Positions 61,395-64,000 of a DNA stretch of 64,000 bases are shown here, in pieces; the stretch's first letter is position 1; each line of letters opens with the position of its first letter. The position numbers were made by a program, and so were the translations under genes. The notes beneath the pieces are model-generated. The model searched no databases. It saw only the letters and a list, made by a program, of their open reading frames with translations, and was not told where the DNA came from. The stretch spans positions 868,001-932,000 of the forward strand of contig NZ_CP124591.1 of the NCBI RefSeq assembly GCF_038095555.1, written 5' to 3'. Source of the stretch: Macrococcoides psychrotolerans. Lineage in GTDB: Bacteria > Bacillota > Bacilli > Staphylococcales > Staphylococcaceae.

Positions 61395-62144
61395 ATGTTC
61401 CCATTTAAGAAAAGGAAAGTGACAGAAAATATTCAAATGAGTAAAGCGCATATTCCGAAACACATTGCTATTATAATGGATGGTAATGGGAGATGGGCGA
61501 AAGCTAAGAAGATGCCGCGCATTAAAGGGCACTACGAAGGCATGCAGACAGTAAAGAAGATAACAGGACATGCAAGTGATCTCGGAGTAGAATATTTAAC
61601 ATTGTATGCATTTTCTACCGAAAACTGGTCACGACCTAAAGATGAAGTAAATTATTTAATGAAGTTACCAGGAGATTTCTTAAATACCTTTCTTCCGGAA
61701 TTGATTGCAAAGAACGTAAAGGTGGAAACGATTGGATTTATTGATGATCTGCCAGAACACACAAAGAAGGCTGTACTAGAGGCGAAAGAAAGAACAAAGG
61801 ATAATACAGGGTTAAAGTTAGTATTTGCATTAAATTATGGTGGCAGAAAAGAAATCATCTCTGCGGTACAGTTAATTGCAGAACAATATAAATCTGGAGA
61901 GCTTTCATTAGATGAAATCAATGAGTCTCAGTTTAATGAATTTTTATTTACTAAAAATATGCCGGATCCAGAACTTCTCATCCGTACATCTGGTGAAGAG
62001 CGCTTAAGTAACTTTCTAATCTGGCAATGTTCATATAGTGAGTTTGTGTTTGTAGATGAATACTGGCCGGACTTCACAGAACAAAGTTTAGATAAATGTA
62101 TTTCAATATACCAGAATCGACATAGACGATTTGGTGGATTATAA
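61395..62144 (+). CDS. uppS: Undecaprenyl diphosphate synthase
   Basis: It builds the C55 lipid carrier used for peptidoglycan and teichoic acids, and for lipid-linked sugars such as those of the gtrB system. The 249-aa cis-prenyltransferase has IAIIMDGNGRWAK with the catalytic Asp, YLTLYAFSTENWSRP, and LLIRTSGEERLSNFLIWQ near the C-terminus. ATG follows GGAGG. cdsA begins 10 bp later. Confidence 0.97.
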   Translation: MFPFKKRKVTENIQMSKAHIPKHIAIIMDGNGRWAKAKKMPRIKGHYEGMQTVKKITGHASDLGVEYLTLYAFSTENWSRPKDEVNYLMKLPGDFLNTFLPELIAKNVKVETIGFIDDLPEHTKKAVLEAKERTKDNTGLKLVFALNYGGRKEIISAVQLIAEQYKSGELSLDEINESQFNEFLFTKNMPDPELLIRTSGEERLSNFLIWQCSYSEFVFVDEYWPDFTEQSLDKCISIYQNRHRRFGGL

Positions 62145-62154
62145 GGAGTAAATC

Positions 62155-62940
62155 ATGAAAACAAGAACGATTACTGCGATAATCGCAATGGCAATCTTTT
62201 TGCCCGTGGTTGTATATGGTAAGCTGCCACTATTAATTATGGCATACTTACTTGCGATTGTAGCGCTAAAAGAAGTGTTGAATATGAAGAATATTAAGCT
62301 TTATTCATTACCCGGTATTATTAGTGTAGTCGCAATATGTTTAATTATGTTACCAGAAAAAAGTAAGCTTGTTGCGCTCGATTATCAGGTTCCTTTTTTA
62401 ATATTAATGAGTTTAATTATGCTGAGCTATACAGTGATGAGTAAGAATAGATTCAATTTCGTGGATGCTGCATTTTGTATGCTTGCAGTTGCATATATTG
62501 GGATTGGGTTTATGTATTTCTATGAAACGCGTAACAACGGTCTGATTTATATTTTATTCGCTTTACTTATCGTATGGGTAACAGATACAGGTGCATACAT
62601 ATTTGGACGTTTATTTGGCAAGAATAAGCTGTGGCCAGAAATCAGTCCCAATAAAACGATAGAAGGCTTTGTAGGAGGTATTCTAAGTTCTACTATAATA
62701 GCAATTATATTCAGTATCAATTATGATATGCCGCTATCGATCCTGCCACTGATTCTTTTAACTTGGTTATTCAGTATGTTCGGGCAGCTCGGTGATTTAG
62801 TGGAAAGTGCGCTAAAACGTCACTTTGATGTTAAAGATTCAGGTAATCTGTTGCCTGGACATGGCGGAATACTCGATCGCTTTGATTCTTTTATCTTTGT
62901 ACTGCCTTTGATGAATATATTATTGATTAGTTTCAAATAA
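62155..62940 (+). CDS. cdsA: Phosphatidate cytidylyltransferase
   Basis: It makes CDP-diacylglycerol from phosphatidic acid and CTP. The 261-aa integral membrane protein has about seven or eight hydrophobic helices and the family signature at its C-terminus: SALKRHFDVKDSGNLLPGHG then GILDRFDS. ATG follows AAGGAG. It ends at a terminator before dxr. Confidence 0.96.
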   Translation: MKTRTITAIIAMAIFLPVVVYGKLPLLIMAYLLAIVALKEVLNMKNIKLYSLPGIISVVAICLIMLPEKSKLVALDYQVPFLILMSLIMLSYTVMSKNRFNFVDAAFCMLAVAYIGIGFMYFYETRNNGLIYILFALLIVWVTDTGAYIFGRLFGKNKLWPEISPNKTIEGFVGGILSSTIIAIIFSINYDMPLSILPLILLTWLFSMFGQLGDLVESALKRHFDVKDSGNLLPGHGGILDRFDSFIFVLPLMNILLISFK

Positions 62941-62965
62941 ACAATCACAGCATTATTTTATACAT

Positions 62966-63012
62966 AATAACCCAGTTCATGTTTTGCTAAATCGTGAACA
63001 GGGTTATTTTTT
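62966..63012 (+). terminator. Terminator of uppS-cdsA
   Basis: An interrupted stem: AATAACCC (62966-62973) with GGGTTATT (63001-63008), and GTTCA (62975-62979) with TGAAC (62995-62999), separated by an A-A mismatch. A T-rich tail follows. Confidence 0.8.
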
Positions 63013-63096
63013 CATGTGATAAATGTATTTGAATGCTTATTATGATTGCAAGATTTATGATAGAATAAAGCTATTAAACGTAAAAAAGGTGAAACA

Positions 63097-64000
63097 ATGA
63101 AAAACATAGGAATATTAGGTGCCAGCGGATCAGTTGGTACACAAGGATTAGATATAATTAGACAATATCCGCATGCTTACAAGCTTGTGAGTTTTTCGGT
63201 TGGTAAAAATATTGATCTGGCAAATGAAATTATTGAAGAATTTAGACCGGACATCTGCTGTGTACAAAATAAAGAAGATGTAGATAAGATTAGATCAACG
63301 GCTATTAAAGTCGTATATGGTAATGACGGATTGATGGAAATAGCTGCATATCACAAAAATGATATGCTCTTAAATTCAATTATGGGGAGTGTCGGATTAA
63401 AGCCTACTGTTCATGCGATTAAACACGGAATCGATATTGCGCTTGCCAATAAAGAGACGCTTGTTGTTGCAGGTGAAATTATTATGCAGCTCGCCCGTGA
63501 AAATAATGTGAATATAATACCTGTAGACTCAGAGCATTCTGCAATCTTTCAGTGTTTAAATGGTGAAGATCATAAACATATTGAGAAACTGATTATTACA
63601 GCGAGTGGAGGTTCATTTAGAGATTTATCTCGCGCGGCACTGAAAGATGTTACTGTACAGGATGCACTGAAACACCCGAACTGGTCGATGGGTCAGAAGA
63701 TTACAATTGATTCTGCGACAATGATGAATAAAGGACTTGAAGTCATTGAAGCAAGATGGCTGTTTGATATGCCAATCGATAAAATTGAAACTCTGTTACA
63801 TAAGCAAAGTATCATACATTCAATGGTAGAGTTCAATGATACAAGTGTGATTGCCCAGCTTGGGACACCGGATATGCGTATGCCGATTCTTTATGCATTT
63901 AGTTATCCGGATCGTCTCGCACGTAAAGCAGAACGACTAAATCTTGCTGAAGTTGGTCAGCTGGACTTTAAGGCGATGGATTTTGATAGATATCGATGTC
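63097..64000 (+). CDS. dxr: 1-deoxy-D-xylulose 5-phosphate reductoisomerase, 5' part
   Basis: It catalyses the NADPH-dependent second step of the MEP isoprenoid pathway, which feeds uppS. About 301 codons are visible before the window ends. NADPH binding is in ILGASGSVGTQGL; further conserved segments are LANKETLVVAGE, PVDSEHSAIFQ (metal and substrate), ITASGGSFRD, and HPNWSMGQKITIDSATMMNK. ATG 63097 follows AAAAAAGGTG. The frame is intact to the edge, so the truncation is due to the window only. Confidence 0.96.
   Translation, partial: MKNIGILGASGSVGTQGLDIIRQYPHAYKLVSFSVGKNIDLANEIIEEFRPDICCVQNKEDVDKIRSTAIKVVYGNDGLMEIAAYHKNDMLLNSIMGSVGLKPTVHAIKHGIDIALANKETLVVAGEIIMQLARENNVNIIPVDSEHSAIFQCLNGEDHKHIEKLIITASGGSFRDLSRAALKDVTVQDALKHPNWSMGQKITIDSATMMNKGLEVIEARWLFDMPIDKIETLLHKQSIIHSMVEFNDTSVIAQLGTPDMRMPILYAFSYPDRLARKAERLNLAEVGQLDFKAMDFDRYRC

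Noticed and set aside
1..64000. CRISPR arrays, tRNA or rRNA genes, insertion sequences and prophage genes.
   Set aside because: No regularly spaced repeats, cloverleaf-like sequence, transposase or phage structural genes were seen on either strand.

Overview
The window reads as a chromosomal core segment of a low-GC Gram-positive bacterium of the family Staphylococcaceae. The inference rests on protein similarity recalled from memory (CodY, HslV, SrtA, RimM, RsgA and RlmN are close to the Staphylococcus aureus proteins) and on gene order: gmk-rpoZ-coaBC-priA-def-fmt-rsmB-rlmN-stp-pknB ... smc-ftsY-ylxM-ffh-rpsP-rimM-trmD-rplS ... sucCD-dprA-topA-trmFO-xerC-hslVU-codY-rpsB-tsf-pyrH-frr-uppS-cdsA-dxr. 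Departures from S. aureus, including an OleT-like CYP152 gene and sortase A beside recG, suggest Macrococcus or a close relative. Genus is an inference. I found no tRNA, rRNA, CRISPR array, insertion sequence or prophage, and no gene-free stretch above 300 bp (the longest is about 250 bp, 19057-19309).

Region by region: 1-2401 holds the 3' end of clpL and the inverted rqcH. 2535-13635 is a tightly packed run covering nucleotide and CoA synthesis, replication restart, initiator-tRNA formylation and deformylation, rRNA methylation and the Stp/PknB phosphatase-kinase pair. 13707-16581 is an accessory interval: a degenerate S41-like protein, a CYP152 peroxygenase, an inverted rhodanese and a small membrane protein. 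16661-18821 is rsgA-rpe-thiN, followed by inverted rpmB. 19310-24985 carries yloU-fakA-sdaAB-sdaAA-recG, with srtA directly behind. 25791-29226 is the FapR-controlled fatty acid/phospholipid operon, with a visible operator. 29378-39021 is rnc-smc-ftsY-ylxM-ffh and the rpsP-khpA-rimM-trmD-rplS cluster.

39038-45550 is an inverted four-gene block, gtrB-gtrA-yfhO-yfhO. It resembles a three-component lipid-linked sugar system that glycosylates cell-surface polymers, but with two tandem YfhO-type enzymes. It sits between rplS and rbgA and is the most system-like accessory feature in the window. 45673-64000 returns to core genes: ribosome biogenesis, RNase HII, succinyl-CoA synthetase, DNA processing and topology, HslVU, CodY, the rpsB-tsf-pyrH-frr group and the start of envelope lipid synthesis (uppS, cdsA, dxr, the last cut by the window edge).

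Regulatory signals are well preserved. About twenty factor-independent terminators, several strong sigma-A promoters, the FapR operator, a structured rpsB leader and several uncharacterised inverted repeats at promoters (rpsP, pyrH, gtrB/rbgA, trmFO) are listed. Coordinates and motifs were read by eye; homology statements rest on recognition, not on searches.
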